A stretch of DNA of 64,000 nt. It comes from Pomacea canaliculata. Lineage: Eukaryota; Mollusca; Gastropoda; Architaenioglossa; Ampullariidae. The translations under genes and the position numbers were made by a program. This document shows, one piece after another, positions 12,454 through 29,747 of this stretch; positions within the stretch are counted from its first letter, which is position 1; every line of letters begins with the position of its first letter. Where the stretch lies: the NCBI RefSeq assembly GCF_003073045.1, contig NC_037596.1:29300392-29364391 (forward strand), given 5' to 3'. The notes under the pieces were generated by a model. That model was given only the letters and a program-made list of their open reading frames with translations. It was not told where the DNA came from and searched no databases.

Positions 12454-13269
12454 ATGAATACATTGTAAGCTAAACAAAAAATTCTTCCTTATAGTCTAAG
12501 AGGAGGTATTGTGTCCATATACCTTAGTTTAACCAGGCTGTCTTTCATTCGTCACAGATTATTTTCTAGGTTAGATATCAATCTCTCCTACAGGAGAATG
12601 TACTCGTCATGTTATTTTATATTGTAATCATTGACATCTTCGATTTATTCCAGTTTTAAGCTCATTTCTGTACGATTTTTATTTCGTGCACAAAAAAATT
12701 AATTATTGTTTTATTGTTTTTGTAAATCATATTCTCTCTCTCATACACACGGATTTATAGCTCATGAAGTGGTCAGGTGTTAGTAATAAGTAACTATTGC
12801 TGGCAGTTGGATTGTTTATTTTAATTTCTAGACATTTTTTATTTATCTTTTTATCAAGAAGCTGAATATATATTGTTCCATTCCATCTCCCTAATAAACA
12901 CCAGAATATGATTTCTTAGAATTCCTTGCTCTATGTACTTCGTGAGGTAAGAACTTAGCTTTAAAGTATTTACGTTCTGTTTACCGTATACAGAATATAT
13001 CTGTGGTTGTTTTTATAAAACAAAAACACATTTGCCGGTAAAGACGTTAGCATTTGATTAAAGAACTTGTGTGCATATGTGTTCGTTTAGCAAGATGTAT
13101 ACGGGAGGGGGGGGGGGGGAATTAGTGTTTTACGCCGTGTCAGCAGCTAAGGCTATATTACGGCAAGCAGCCAGCCCTGCAAACAGATGCCACGTGCAGA
13201 GAAAGAACAGCATGAGAACATTGTCACGCCACCCAGTCCTATTGACAGCCTCACGAGATGTAAAGAGAA

Positions 13270-13335
<66 letters not shown>

Positions 13336-13368
13336 TATTATTATTAATTATTATTATTATTATTATTA

Positions 13369-13408
<40 letters not shown>

Positions 13409-14340
13409 CTGTGAGTGTTTCGTCAGCTACAAGAGTTCAGCACGCCTGTATAATCGCCTGCTAATGCATTTAACTTTTAAGCATGTAAGGTTTAGCTATC
13501 TATCGTCACCTACATAATTATTTGCTTTTAAAACCAATGTTTTGAGCCTGTCTTTGATGGAGGGGAATGTATTATTATTATTATTCGCCTTTCACATGTG
13601 CTTTCACAGTACGTGATTGTGCCACTGAGAGAAAAAGTGAAAAAAAAATTCCTGAACACGTGTGATTTATGGTTCATGAAGCGGTCAAGTGTTGATGATA
13701 AACAATGCTTTAAAGCAGTTGTATTTGTTATGTCAACATCTAAACATTGGCTTATTCGTCTTTTTGTCAAGAGGTAGAGTATATATTTTGCCCTGCTTAT
13801 GTCTGGTAAACACTCGACTTCTTGGTTTTCCTTGCCTACCTTTGCATTGACAGGTAAGAATGTATTCTTATATTAATATTAACTGTAAACGATTTATTTA
13901 TTTTGTGCATAAAAGAATTTCTGAACATTTAAATCTCTGTCATGGTGCTAATTTTCTGTTCACTACCTTTCTTACTGCTTATGATGACTTATTTGCCAAA
14001 AATGTCAAAAATGTCACAAAAAAGTAAAAACAAGACAAACGGGGGTTCTGCTCTGTGCAAGAGCTGATTGGTGATGCTGTAGGTTGTCTGTAGCAAGAAT
14101 ACACTTTACTAAATAATGTAACCCACAAGTTCTAGAAAGTATGTAGATTGTCATTCGAATGTGCAACATTACGACGAATTTCTTCCCTCTTTAAAATATC
14201 ATGAGTAGCTGTTGGCGTACAACAGGGGAAACAATGAACAGTAGCATATGGCTTCTTGTAGGACTTAATCCTTAAATGAACACACGAACACATGCACCAA
14301 AGAAAATAACATACAATGCTGAGTTCCACGTGTGTACGTC
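12454..14340. other. Duplicated noncoding block
   Basis: Bases 13220-14340 repeat 4520-5690, with the (TTA)n expansion replacing a short TTA run of the other copy. No coding exon was recognised. Confidence 0.5.
13272..13408 (+). repeat. (TTA)n microsatellite
   Basis: About 135 bases of TTA/ATT trinucleotide repeats with small interruptions. The long Ile/Leu/Tyr frames across it are composition artefacts. Confidence 0.95.
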
Positions 14341-14809
14341 TATGGATCAAGTCCGACAACTAGACACTTGACACGACACGGCTTATTGTCTCCCCTGCCT
14401 GACTCGTACACATACAAGTAAAGACAGTGTGACTAGACCGGCTGCAGATCAATGCAAGTAAAAAGATTCGTAAATTCACTGAACTCTAAAAATAAATAAT
14501 AAGACACATTGATTGAATATAGATTGCCAGAAGGAGCAGATTATTTTGCAGAGAAACTTTAACCACATTCACCACGTTTTCTCATACATCATGGGATAGT
14601 CTTGTCTTTATTGTTAGGCAAACACTCACCTGTCAAACGTACTTACAGATTACAAGTCAGCAGAGGTTGTCCTTATCACAAGCTTCATCTTGTTTTTTTG
14701 GTTTGTTCCTCAGGAATCAAAGTGTAAATTCGGTCCCGCCATCTACAGACCGTACACACATCACAACCCAAGTTCTCTTAACTAAGTTGTATTGCTTCTT
14801 CTTCAAACG
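14340..14809 (+). promoter_or_regulatory. g2 upstream module and noncoding first exon
   Basis: The core GGCTTATTGTCTCCCCTGCC is near 14380. The first-exon text TACACACATCACAACCCAAG is near 14755, and the exon ends at CTTCAAACG (14809) before GTAATAG. At the TATA position the sequence is GTGTAAATTCGG (14723-14734), so a good TATA box is lacking, unlike g3, g4, g6 and g10. Confidence 0.55.
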
Positions 14810-15052
14810 GTAATAGAATGACAGATGAAAAAATTCTTTGAAAACCTTATTATATGCCTTATACAATAATCCTTATATATGGTGCACGCTTCTTGAGATT
14901 TCCTCAGATTATCCCGTACATCCCGTTATGGTTGTTGTCTAAGAAAAGTAATCAAAGCAAGACTAATAAAAGAACTAGTTAACAATCGCAAAGTATAAGA
15001 GATAATGTGTAGCTTCTGTTGTTGACAGGGCGGACTAATCGGCAATTTCATC

Positions 15053-17179
<2,127 letters not shown>

Positions 17180-17271
17180 CAGGCTGATACATGCAACACC
17201 TGACAGAGGAAGGGAGATGATGCTTCAGTAACTATGGCTATACAACAGCAAGACACCTGACAGAGACTTGT

Positions 17272-17277
17272 AATAAA
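17272..17277 (+). terminator. g2 poly(A) signal
   Basis: AATAAA 93 bases after the stop, in the conserved AATAAAATTCAAA context seen after most type I copies. Confidence 0.7.
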
Positions 17278-17279
17278 AT

Positions 17280-18516
17280 TCAAACAAATGAATGATGACG
17301 GCTTTTCGTTATGTGTTCTGTAAGAAGATAATTAAGAAAAGAACCCATAATAAGAGAGTCAACAACAACATAATTGAATTATTCAAAATATCCCTATTTG
17401 GACTTACCGTGAATTGATAGTTTGAGAAACGGTGCTTAAGAAATTTGCAATATTTCATTATCACAACATTTTCTACCGACACATTTACACAAATTCACAA
17501 ATTGTAGTGGGTCAAAAAATAGCATACTCGTTATACTGTTATTTATATTGAAATATAACTATTTTAACTCATTTAATGAGGAATAACTTATGTGACATGA
17601 GTTAAATTCCCATATAAAATCTTTCCATCTTCAATTCGTGTAGCAGAATCAGCTATACTCATACCTTCTTTATTCTTTACATTGATGAAAATCTTTTCAT
17701 GTTTCCAGAAGATTTTTTTAGTTTACAAACTACTTTTAGTTATGAAGCAATCGCGAGTCTGTGGAGTTATGACAACATGAGTTGTTGTTGTGTCTGTATG
17801 TGCGTTCGGTCAGTAGACAGGAAGGCGAAGTAGATATATTGATTAGTAATTAACAGATAAATAAATCAACAACCCACTTGTCAAAAAGAAAATCTCTGCT
17901 GCCATAACAATTGTCAAAGTAATGCGGACCACAAAATGCATTAATCTTCTGAGTATTGTTTCGTATCCCATAATCCTTTTTTATATTCTGTGTGCTTCAG
18001 GTTTTGTTCTCTTGTCTCATTGAAGCTTTTGTTTCGTGCAATAATGACTAAGGAGGCTCAACTCCTTCAGAGCAGCTTGTGTGCTAGACAAAGTCATTGA
18101 CCACAGTAAATGTTGGCAGCAAGTTTTTGAGATAAAAAGTCATTCTATATGTCTTTAGTCGACCTTGCTGTAGAATCATGTGTGTTGGCTTCTAGTGAAG
18201 GTTTTGAGACCTAATGGTTTGTTAGAAGGACGATTTCTGACTAAGAAAGTAAACGACTTCTGTAAAAGTGTCAGACGGTCGTTAGAAAACATTTCAACAA
18301 ATATAACTTCCATCTGCTGGGTATACAGCATAATGGGAGACACATAAAAGACACAAGACACGAAAATGAGCTACCCCTTTAACGGGAAGTAAAGTACGTT
18401 TATGAAAAAAAAAACCCACTAGAATTTTCGTTAATATCATTAATATAGTTTATTAGAGCGAAAAATTAATTCCAGCGTTCAACAACAAAAGTAAGCCAGA
18501 CCATTGTTGAACTTTG

Positions 18517-18552
<36 letters not shown>

Positions 18553-18790
18553 TTATTTTTGAACAACCGTCAGCATTTTTTACTTTCTTTACTTATAAAG
18601 AGGTGTATCTTCCTATGTTTGTGTATTTTTGTGAGCGATAGAGAGAGGGAGTAAAAAACAGGGTTTGTGTTGTTTTTGTTGTTGCTGTTGTTTCTTTCTT
18701 TCATTTTTCTTTTTCTTTTTTTTTTTACATCTTTTGATGAGTGCTTAAAACATAACACTTTTATCCTTTCTTTCTACGCTACGTAAGAAC
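17280..18790 (+). other. g2 3' flank, array unit block
   Basis: Paralogous to 23305-25200 and 1222-2720. A poly(A) run of about 30 bases lies near 18520-18550. No gene is seen. Confidence 0.5.
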
Positions 18791-18799
18791 TGGGGTGGA

Positions 18800-19399
18800 C
18801 ATGGCCATCATCGTCATCGTCATCGTCGGAATCATCGTCATCGTCGTCGTCGTCATTAAACTGCTTTAAGAGGCACATGATATTGGCTTCCACAAACTTA
18901 GTATATACACATGCATCAAAGAAAATAACATACAATATTGAGTTCCACGTCTAAGGATCAAGTTCGGCAACTAGACACTTGCCACGACGCGGCTTATTGC
19001 CTCCCCTGCCTGACGCCTACACCTACAATAAAGCACATATCAATGACAGTGAGAAAAAAATCGTAAATTCACTGAAATGTAAAACTGTATACGTGGAATT
19101 ATTGCTGGAAGGTTTATTGCTAGAAAAGGATTATTTTTCACATAATGTGATTACTAATTCTCGCCACTTCTTTCCATCCATCATGAGATTGTCTTGTATT
19201 TATCGTTGAGCACCCTATCACCTGTCAGATTTACTTACAGTTTAAAGGGACTGTTGGTTTCCTTATGACAAGCCTAGGCTTAAGTTACAATTCTCGTATT
19301 CGCGAATCACAGTATATATTTGGTCCTGCCATCTCTTTACCGCACACAAACCACAACCCAAGTTCTCTTGGTCCCACTGACTTGCTTCTGCTTCAAACA
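18800..19399 (+). promoter_or_regulatory. Promoter module P4 with TATA, upstream of g3's own promoter
   Basis: The core GGCTTATTGCCTCCCCTGCC is near 18990. The TATA box TATATATT is at 19313-19320. The first-exon homolog ends at CTTCAAACA (19399) before a strong donor GTAAGTAC. It is intact and could serve as a distal alternative first exon for g3, whose coding exon begins 1.5 kb downstream. It most resembles the g4 and g7 promoters. Confidence 0.5.
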
Positions 19400-20380
19400 G
19401 TAAGTACATTGTAAGATGTAAAAAATTTTATATGTTATGCAATACAGCTTACATTGCTTCAGCTGCTATTTTTTACAATTGAAAATTTTGAATATAAACT
19501 AACCCATGCAGACCAGTTGATGAGTAGATCATCCACGATTTAAATTAAAAAGAAACACAGTTTGTCACAATAAGTTAGACGATTTTCCAACGGTCTCGAC
19601 TGAACAGCGATGAGTTGTATGGTCTACTGAAGTCCTGACTCGTCTTAAACCAAATAACAAAACCAGTATTCATTATCAGAATCAGTGTGACTAACCCTTT
19701 GTCACCTGACCTGGTATCTATTCAACACGTGCAATATGTTCTCACACGCCCATATGTCAAGCAGTTGTGGACAAACCCCGACTTTTTATTTTCTGAATTG
19801 GTGCAGCACAAAACCAAATTACAATCTGTAATTGCTTCATGGTGAATTAATATGTTTAATCAATCAACTTTATTCTTGTGATTAAACAAGTATCCATAGA
19901 AACATTTCTTGAGATCATCTGAGGCACACATCTGAAGTTACAGTCCAAGAGGAGGTGTTGTGGCCGTTTACCTTAGTCAAGGCAGGTTGTCTTTAACTCG
20001 GACCAGATCTGTCTCTAGGTTGTACTTATACTAACCTACAGGAGAAAGTACTTGTCATCCTGGTTATTACTGTGTTCTTTTACATTGAAATCGTTAACAT
20101 CTTCGATTTATTCTAAATTGTCAAACTCATCTCCATATGATGTTTTTGTCGTGCACAAAAAAAAGTTTTTATAAATCATATTCTTTCTTTCCTTTCTTTG
20201 ACCACGAACTAATATCTCTGGACTGCTGGCAGACTATTTTTGAGTTAACTGCTAAAACGAGGCATTAGACAAAAAAGCTTCCGGTTTAGTCACATTTTTT
20301 TGTTACGGCTCGCCGAGACTAACAGCGGATCACTAAGAGGCTAAGCGTTGGTCTTGGCAGACAGATAGCAGTCCACCTAT
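19400..20380. other. Intergenic sequence between two promoter modules
   Basis: Bases 19410-19830 resemble intron 1 of g7 (40670-41110). Bases 20039-20195 match the left edge of the window. No coding exon is seen. Confidence 0.45.
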
Positions 20381-20733
20381 ACACGTCCGTACTGTGACTA
20401 AACCTGATGGAGATCAATGCAAGTGAAAGATTTGTAAATTCACTGAAATTGAAAAATGAATAATAAGACACATTGCTGGAAAATTATTTGCCAGCACGCG
20501 TAGATTATTTCCCAGTAAATCATTAACTGCGTTCACCGCGTTTTCTCATACATCATCGGATAGTCTTGTGATTAAAGTTCAAAGGTTTTCTTATCACAAG
20601 CTTAGTCTTGATTTATTTATTTATTTGTTCCTCTGGAATCAAAGTATATATTCGGTCCCGCTGTCTACTGACTATACACACATCACAGCGCCAGTTCTCT
20701 TGATTCCATTGAATATTTCTTCTTCTTCAAACG
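20380..20733 (+). promoter_or_regulatory. g3 proximal promoter and noncoding first exon
   Basis: TATA box TATATATT at 20645-20652. The first-exon homolog runs from about 20675 to CTTCAAACG at 20733, followed by donor GTAAATAC. The upstream core GGCTTATTG element is missing here, because the module starts within the GATCAATGCAAGTGAAAGAT part. Confidence 0.6.
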
Positions 20734-20902
20734 GTAAATACATTGTAAGATAAACAAAAATTATCTAAAAACCGTATTATACAATAACAATCATTTAAGG
20801 TGTAAGCTTCTTGTATTCAAGACGTGCAATGTGTTCTTTCACGCTCATATTTGCTTAATACAAATTTGTTGTTGACAGGGAGACTGATCGGCAATATTCA
20901 TC

Positions 20903-22470
20903 ATGAAGATTGTTATTCTTTCCTGTCTTCTAGCTGCGGTACTTGGGTAAGCGCTCATTTCATTAAGCTTTTAAAGGATTCTAAACTTAAGAAAAAAATT
21001 AGTTTTAAGCGAATCTTGAAGATTTTTAAAGAAACTCGGTAAATATACTCAGACTTTTCTCTCTTTCACAGCAATTAGTTGACAGCAATAAAGAAGTGTA
21101 ATGAATAAAAGTACTCAAAAACATGGACAGACACCTAGCACCCCCCTGCACACACAGGCACCGATAAGCACATCCTGTTAACACCCGTAACAAATAAATG
21201 CATGACTAACATAAGACGACGACTAAACCGTTTGATGTATTCTTTCAGGATGAACTACGACGAAGCTAAAGCAGGTTTTGACTCTACCGACCTAGACGCT
21301 GATGGGGTTGTACGGCCAGAGGAGATGTCGACTTTCATCGCAAAGACTGACACAAACAGTAATCGCCATTATCATCATCATCGTCGTCGTCGATGACAGC
21401 ATAGTCGTTAATCCCTTTCTAATCTTTCGCGTTTAATTATCTGAATTTTTTAACCAATTTTACTTACTATCTCCGTTAAGGCTACCGACAAGTGCTCTGT
21501 AGAACAGAAAACTGTGTACATAATTTACATTTTAAGCATCTTATATTTGGAATAATAAAAAAAAAGCTGATGGTCACTAGCTAAGTCCGTCTGAGAATGA
21601 GTATTAATGCGTATTAAACTGAAGAGATGTCTGAATTGTTTTCACAAATCTCTTTCGCAGACGACGGAAGCATATCCATTGAAGAGTATACAGCTACTCA
21701 GCTACCCGGGACACCCGAGCTTGTAATTCAGGGTCATTTCAACTACTACGACAAACTAGATGGCGCTGATGACGGTGTGATCTCTCTGTCGATTGCTCCT
21801 GTGCTTTTTGACATCCTCGACCCTGACAGTAAGTAAAGACCTTTGACACCAGGACATTAAAAGGCAGGAACAAAAAGTCTTTCCACCTCATACCTACAGA
21901 ATAAAGTACACAGGACAATTGAAACTACGATCTTTTTATAGTTGAACAATAATATTTGCGTTTTTGGATTTCATGTAGTGTTTTCAAATATGCACTTAGC
22001 TAAGCCGTTTTAAAATATGTCGAGTACTTAATTTTAAAATCGTTTTATTTTGTGAGTTCCACTTTTTAAAGAACTGAATTGAATTTTCAGATGACGGTGA
22101 AATCACTCTTGAAGATTGGTTTGTGACTCTTCCACAGGTAATATTTAACAGACAGAAAGAAAGAAGGAAAAACACACAGACACACAGACAGAAACACATG
22201 CCGAATTTTAAGACAAACTACTACTGCTGCTGTTAAGTAGTCATATCCGAATATACGAATCGGAGAAGGAAGAGGTTGCATTTACTACCCTCGTCGTCAT
22301 AAAACGTAATTGTCATCATCACCATCATCCTCATGCTTTTTACCTTCCTCCTTCTCCAAGCATTCGTGCACCTTCTGCTCTCTGTCATACTCTTTCTCCT
22401 ACTACTACTACTCCTACTACTACTCCTCCTCTTCCTCCTCCTCCTCCTCCTCCGCCACTTCCTCCACCTT

Positions 22471-22505
<35 letters not shown>

Positions 22506-23207
22506 TAACTGGTACCGATCGGAACAAGAAGCTCCACCCCTACAAATCATCGTAAGGGATGGGGCACTCGATAACACAGCAGGAGTAAAGGCGCGAACTT
22601 TGAACTTTTTTTGAACACCTTTGAGTAATTCTCCCATCGTGCATACTAACCCCTCCTTGATGCTTTTCCACCAGGATTTTTTTCTGTTTTTAAGGAATTC
22701 AATTGAAATTTGTTGGCTATCAATTGATGTGTGATATGAATTTAAAATAAAACTTTTAAAAGATGAAAATAAAGATTTACAAGTAAAAGGAGTGTATATA
22801 TATATAAATCAATATTGTCAGATCATTTCTCCATGTCATACCCCAATATATCTTTAATCATTCGAATCATACGATGTGATTGCCTGATTTTTAAAAGAGC
22901 AACTTGTTTTAAAGGTACTTAAAAAATATCATACATTTTACACGATTCCTCTAATTGCACGTGTATCGCAATGGGAATGGGCTCGTTGATGGGTAGCCAT
23001 GCAAACTTTGAAGACAGCATCGTGAGTCTGAGCATGAAAATATTACATGTAATGTAAGTAGTTAAAAAGATTCCTCTCAACTTTGTCAAGTACAGTACAG
23101 AATATAAATAATGTGATTGGTGTAGCTGGTCACAAGTAATCATATTTTGGTTTTGGCAGGTAAACGATGGCATCGAAAACGAGATTGTGGCCTTATATGC
23201 AGCTTAA
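20903..23207 (+). CDS. g3: secreted EF-hand protein, type I, 138 aa
   Basis: Coding exons 20903-20946, 21249-21358, 21661-21828, 22091-22137 and 23160-23207 sum to 417 nt with consistent phases. The signal peptide is MKIVILSCLLAAVLG. EF1 is DLDADGVVRPEE, EF2 DTNNDGSISIEE, EF3 a degenerate DGADDGVISLSI, and EF4 [12 protein letters not shown]. The C-terminus is VNDGIENEIVALYAA. All splice sites are canonical and no break is seen. A poly(A) signal lies at 23299-23304. It is flanked by g2 and g4 in the same orientation, consistent with tandem duplication. The predicted product is an exported acidic calcium binder; its biological role is unknown. Confidence 0.88.
22396..22506 (+). repeat. (CTA/CTC)n-(ATC)n microsatellite in g3 intron 4
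   Basis: Trinucleotide runs at the same place as in g2 intron 4. They create Ser-, Met- and Ile-rich false frames on both strands. Confidence 0.9.
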
Positions 23208-23298
23208 CAGCCTGATACATGCGACACCTGACATAGGAAGGGAGATGATGTTGCAGCAACTAAGTCTATACAAGAGCAAGACACCGGACAGAGTTTCT

Positions 23299-23304
23299 AA
23301 TAAA
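23299..23304 (+). terminator. g3 poly(A) signal
   Basis: AATAAA in the family context AATAAAATTCAAA, 92 bases after the stop. Confidence 0.7.
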
Positions 23305-25230
23305 ATTCAAAATGTTTGAAATGAACGATGATGGCTTTTCGTTATGTTTTCTGTAAGCAGATAATGATGATAAGAACTTATAATAAGAGAGGTAACAACA
23401 ACATTTATGAATTATTAATAAGATCTCAGTTTTGACTTAACGTGAGGAATTGATAGTTGAAGAAACGGGGCTTAAAAAATTTGCAATATTTCATTATCAC
23501 AATATTTGATAACTACACATTTACACAAATTAACAAATTGTAGTGGTTCAATAATTACCATACTCGTTTTACTGTTAATTAGATTGAAATATAACCTTTT
23601 TAACTCTTTTCCGTCGTGTTGCGCAAAACTCAATCATTTATAAAAAGGTTGGATAAAATTTTTAAATGGCAATTTCATCAGAATTTATAATATATTGAAT
23701 TATAAAATTGTTTAGCACTTTAAATTTTTTTTTTCATTAATTCTGTCTTAAGAATCTATTTTAATATCGACACTTTATCTTATTAACGTTGTTACAAAGA
23801 TAAAAGAAAAATGTATGTGACTGACCATTAGGATATGTAAATTTATACAATTATAATTTCATGCCATGTTTGGTCTTAAGTGTTTACTTAGACAGAAAGT
23901 GCAGTCATTAAAATCTACACAGACATTTCAAATGTTATTATACGAAAAAAAAATACAGTGTCTCTACTACTACTATACTTTATAGAAAAATGAATTCCTC
24001 TGCCAACAAAAGAAAAGTCAAGAGAGTTTTGCTTCTGGTGTTAAGAAGTCAGATGGAAAGACATAATATATTCTAATCAACAAGCTAACATTCAAACATA
24101 AAAATTTGGCATCTTCAATTACTGTAGTAGAATCAGCTATCCTCATGACTTCTTTATTCTTCACAGTGATGAAAATCTTTTCAAGTTTTCATCAGATTTT
24201 TTTTCAGTTTACAAACTTTTTACAGGGGAGTAAAGACAACTTGAGGTGTGTGTGTGTGTGTGCGGTCAGTAGACAAGAAGGCGGAGTAGATATATTGATT
24301 AGTAATCAACAAATAAATAAATAAACAACCCAGATGTCAAAAAGAAAATCACTGCTGGCATAACAATTGTGAAAGTAATACGGACCACAAAATGCATTAA
24401 TCTTCTGAGTATTGTTTCTTATCACATAATCCTTTTTATATTCTGTGTGCTTCAGGTTTTGTTCTTCTGTCTCATTGAAGCTTTTGTTTTGTGCAATAAT
24501 GGCTAAGGAGGATCAACTCCTTCACAGCAGCTTGTGTGTAAGACACAGCTCATTGACCACAGTAAATGTTGGCAGCAAGTTTTAGAGATAAACTGTCATC
24601 TCGTATTTCTTCAGTCGACCCTGTTGTAAAATCATTTGTTTTTGTTTGAAGTAAATGTTTTGATGCCTAGTGGTTTGTTATAAAGTCGATTATTGACTAA
24701 GGGAGTAAACGACTTCAGTCTGCAGAGTGTCGAAAGGTCGTTAGAAAAGCATTTTTAACAAATATAACTCTTACTTACACAGAATACAGTGTGAAGGGAG
24801 ATATAAAAGACACAACACACAAAATTGAACTACCTCTTTAAATTGAAGTCAAGTACATTTACGCAAATAAAAAACAACCCAAAAAAAGAATTTTCATTAG
24901 TGCGAAAAGTTAATTCCAGCGTTTAATAACAAATGTAAGCCAGACTATTGTTGAACTTCGGTAAAAAATGATTATTTTTGAACAACCGTCAGCATTTTTT
25001 TCATTTCTTTACTTATAAAGAGGTGTATCTTTCTATGTTTGTGTATTTTTGTGAGAGATAGAGAGAGATACGGAGGAAAGACAGGGTTTGTGTTGTTTTT
25101 GTTGTTGCTGTTGTTTCTTTCTTTCATTTTTCTATTTTTGTTTTACTTCTTTTAATGAGTACTTAAAACATAACACTTTTATCCTTTCTTTCTACGCTAC
25201 GTAAGAACTGGGGTGGACATGGCCATCATC
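23305..25230 (+). other. g3 3' flank, array unit block
   Basis: Paralogous to 17280-18790. No gene, RNA gene or transposon end is recognised. Confidence 0.5.
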
Positions 25231-25239
25231 ATCGTCGTG

Positions 25240-25821
25240 GTCGTCGTTGTCGTCGGAATCATCGTCATCGTCGTCGTCATTAAACTGGTTTAAGAGGCAC
25301 ATGATATTGGTATATTAGATACAACCTTGGTATATACACATGCATCAAAGAAAATAACATACAATACTGAGTTCCACGTCTAAGGATCAAGTTCGGCAAC
25401 TAGACACTTGCCAAGACACTGCTTATTGCCTCCCCTGCGTGACGCCTACACCTACAATAAAGCACATAATGACAGTGAGAATCAATCGTAAATTCACTGA
25501 AATGTAAAACAGAATACGTGGAATTATTGCTGGAGAATTTAATGCTAGATATGGATTATTTTTCACATAATGTGATTACTAAATCCCGCCACTTCTTCCC
25601 ATCCATTATGAGATTGTCTTGTATTTATCGGCTGAGCACCCTATCACCTGTCAGATTTACTTACAGTTTAAAAGTAGTAGATGTTTTCCTTATGATAAGC
25701 TTAGTCTTAAGTTACAAATCTCTTATTGACGAATCACAGTATATATTTGGTCCTGCCATCTCTTTACACACACCACAACCCAAGTTCTCTTGGTTCAACT
25801 GAATTTCTTCTACTTCAAACA
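25240..25821 (+). promoter_or_regulatory. g4 promoter and noncoding first exon
   Basis: The upstream core is near 25418 (CTGCTTATTGCCTCCCCTGC, with base changes). The TATA box TATATATT is at 25740-25747. The first exon ends at CTTCAAACA (25821) before GTAAGTAC. A second scrap of first-exon tail (CTTCTTCTTCAAACG then GTAAATAC) lies near 25913-25930, so a second promoter copy was partly deleted here. Confidence 0.6.
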
Positions 25822-26548
25822 GTAAGTACATTGTAAGATATAAAATAATTATTATATACGTTATACAATACAGATTACATTGCTTCAGCACGATCTTGAT
25901 ACCATTGAATTGCTTCTTCTTCAAACGGTAAATACATTTTAAAATTTAAAAAATCTAAAAACCTTATTATATGACTTATACAGTAAAGCTTATTTAAGGT
26001 GCAAGCTTCTTGTGTTCAACACGTGCAATGTGTTCTCTCACCTACATATTTCCGTAATGCAGTTGTCCACCCTTTGAACTTACGAACCGATATTATCATG
26101 TTGGCCAATTAATACCCATGACCTGTATTAAAGTAACAGAGATTATAGCACACTGTAAAACTATTTGTCTTTTAATATTTTAAAACTTTCACGTGAACAA
26201 ATAACTCAGCATCGTGTCGTTCACAATTTCTGTACGAGAGCAACAGAAAAATTTTTGGCATTAATTAACAGAACGCAACTTTGTAAAATGGATGCACACA
26301 TAAAACAGTTGAAAGCAATATTTCTGTAACACCAAATTAACTTGTATAATACATCAGCTTCAGTCTCCTTGACTACACAAGTTTCCCAAGAACGATTTTT
26401 TCATATCATCTTAAGGACATGCCGCTGATGTTAAAGTCTAAGGGAAGTAATCGAACCAAGACTAATAAAAAAACAAATTAACAATCCAAAACTATCATAA
26501 TGTGTAATTTTTGTTGTTTACAGGGCGGACTGATCTGCAAATTTCATC

Positions 26549-28456
<1,908 letters not shown>

Positions 28457-28548
28457 CAGGCTGATACATCCGACACCTGACAGATGAACGAAGTTGGTGT
28501 TTTAGCAACCAAGGCTATATAAAAGCAAGACACCTGACAGAGAATTCT

Positions 28549-28554
28549 AATAAA
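28549..28554 (+). terminator. g4 poly(A) signal
   Basis: AATAAA in the family context, 93 bases after the stop. Confidence 0.7.
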
Positions 28555-28984
28555 ATTCAAAATGCTTGAAATGAACGATGCTAGCTTTTCGTTATGTGTT
28601 CTGTAAGCAGATATTGATGATAAGAACTTATTATAAGAGAAGTAAAAAAAATAATAATTCAATTATTAATAAGATCCCTGTTTTGACTTGACGTTAAAAA
28701 TTGACGGTTAGAGAAAGTAAGCTTACAAAAGTTTACAATATTTCTTTACCACCACATTTTATGCCTACATGTTCATACAAAGTCACACGTTGTAGAGGTT
28801 CAATAATTACCGTTTGATTACTGATGAATTAAGCTGTTAAGAAAATGTGACCAAAATACAAATATTTGTTGCCGTCATCAATGTACTGTTGTTTGCTGCA
28901 CTCTTCCGACAAGATAACAATGAATCCTAAACTGCAATCATCATAGTCGTTATACTTATAATTGGATTGAAATATAACTATGTT

Positions 28985-29420
28985 AAACTCCGCCTGGAAA
29001 ACCCCAGAGTAACCTGCCGCTCCCAAGCTCGGATGAAGGAGAAGGGTTTGACGTGGGGCTAGCAACACCAAACTGTAAAACAACCCCTGCTATAGAAATC
29101 GCTCATACAGCACAAGGACGAGAGCCTGGACGGGAAGATCCCTCTTCGGAGGGGCTTATGACTCGTGTTGGTAAAGCCCTCGAGAAGCCAGCTATTCGAC
29201 CCATCTCATGGCCAAGGCAAAAACACGGATAGGAACCTAGAATATCAGAACCTATACGAGAAAGGTAAATCAGTTCAGGTGTCAGAGGTAATAAAAAACT
29301 ATGACATTCATCTCCTCGGCCTTTGCGAGACAATGTCCAACGGCCAGACTAGACTTTCGTAAGGGGAGACTATCATCTACTCTGGACCTGAAAACCCTGT
29401 CCATGACCACATGTCACCTG
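28985..29420 (+). mobile_element. LINE fragment, endonuclease region
   Basis: In shifting frames the text reads like the start of a non-LTR retrotransposon ORF2 endonuclease: a stretch ending YEKGKSVQVSEVIKNYDIHL, then LLGLCET, then GETIIYSG encoded near 29362-29385. This is the typical N-terminal order of an APE-type endonuclease with its Glu-containing motif. Related copies lie at 35645-35847 and 49155-49480. Only a piece is present, with frameshifts and no reverse transcriptase in this copy. A gastropod-type LINE is inferred; the clade is not assigned. Confidence 0.65.
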
Positions 29421-29747
29421 CACTCTACAGTGCCTTTCAGACGAGGAACATAAATAAATCAGAACACAGACAATTTAAATTTTAAAAATAATATAATTAG
29501 AAATTTTAAAGAAACACAAAACAAGTCCAAATTCCCCAACCCACAGTTCGAACCCATGCTTCTTCCAATGTCTCAAAAATATTCAATCTTCTTGCCGTCA
29601 GTACAGTTCCTCACAAAGTCTCCACTTGAAACAGTACAATGTTTTCGCTTCTTACATACACAATATATCCACGTGAAAAGTAACCCAAAGTTTTCACTTC
29701 TTGAAGTTATATCCAACTCAGCGCTGGTCAGTAACCAGGATACGAAG
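29421..29747. other. AT-rich flank left of the LTR element, unrecognised
   Basis: This sequence and the matching right flank (32417-32730) have no counterpart in the paralogous g8 upstream region, where 45585 begins directly. They may be a separate older insertion into which the LTR element landed, but I see no termini that prove it. Confidence 0.3.

Noticed and set aside
29530-29560. Box B-like GTTCGAACCC as a possible tRNA or SINE
   Set aside because: No matching A box at proper distance and no cloverleaf could be drawn.
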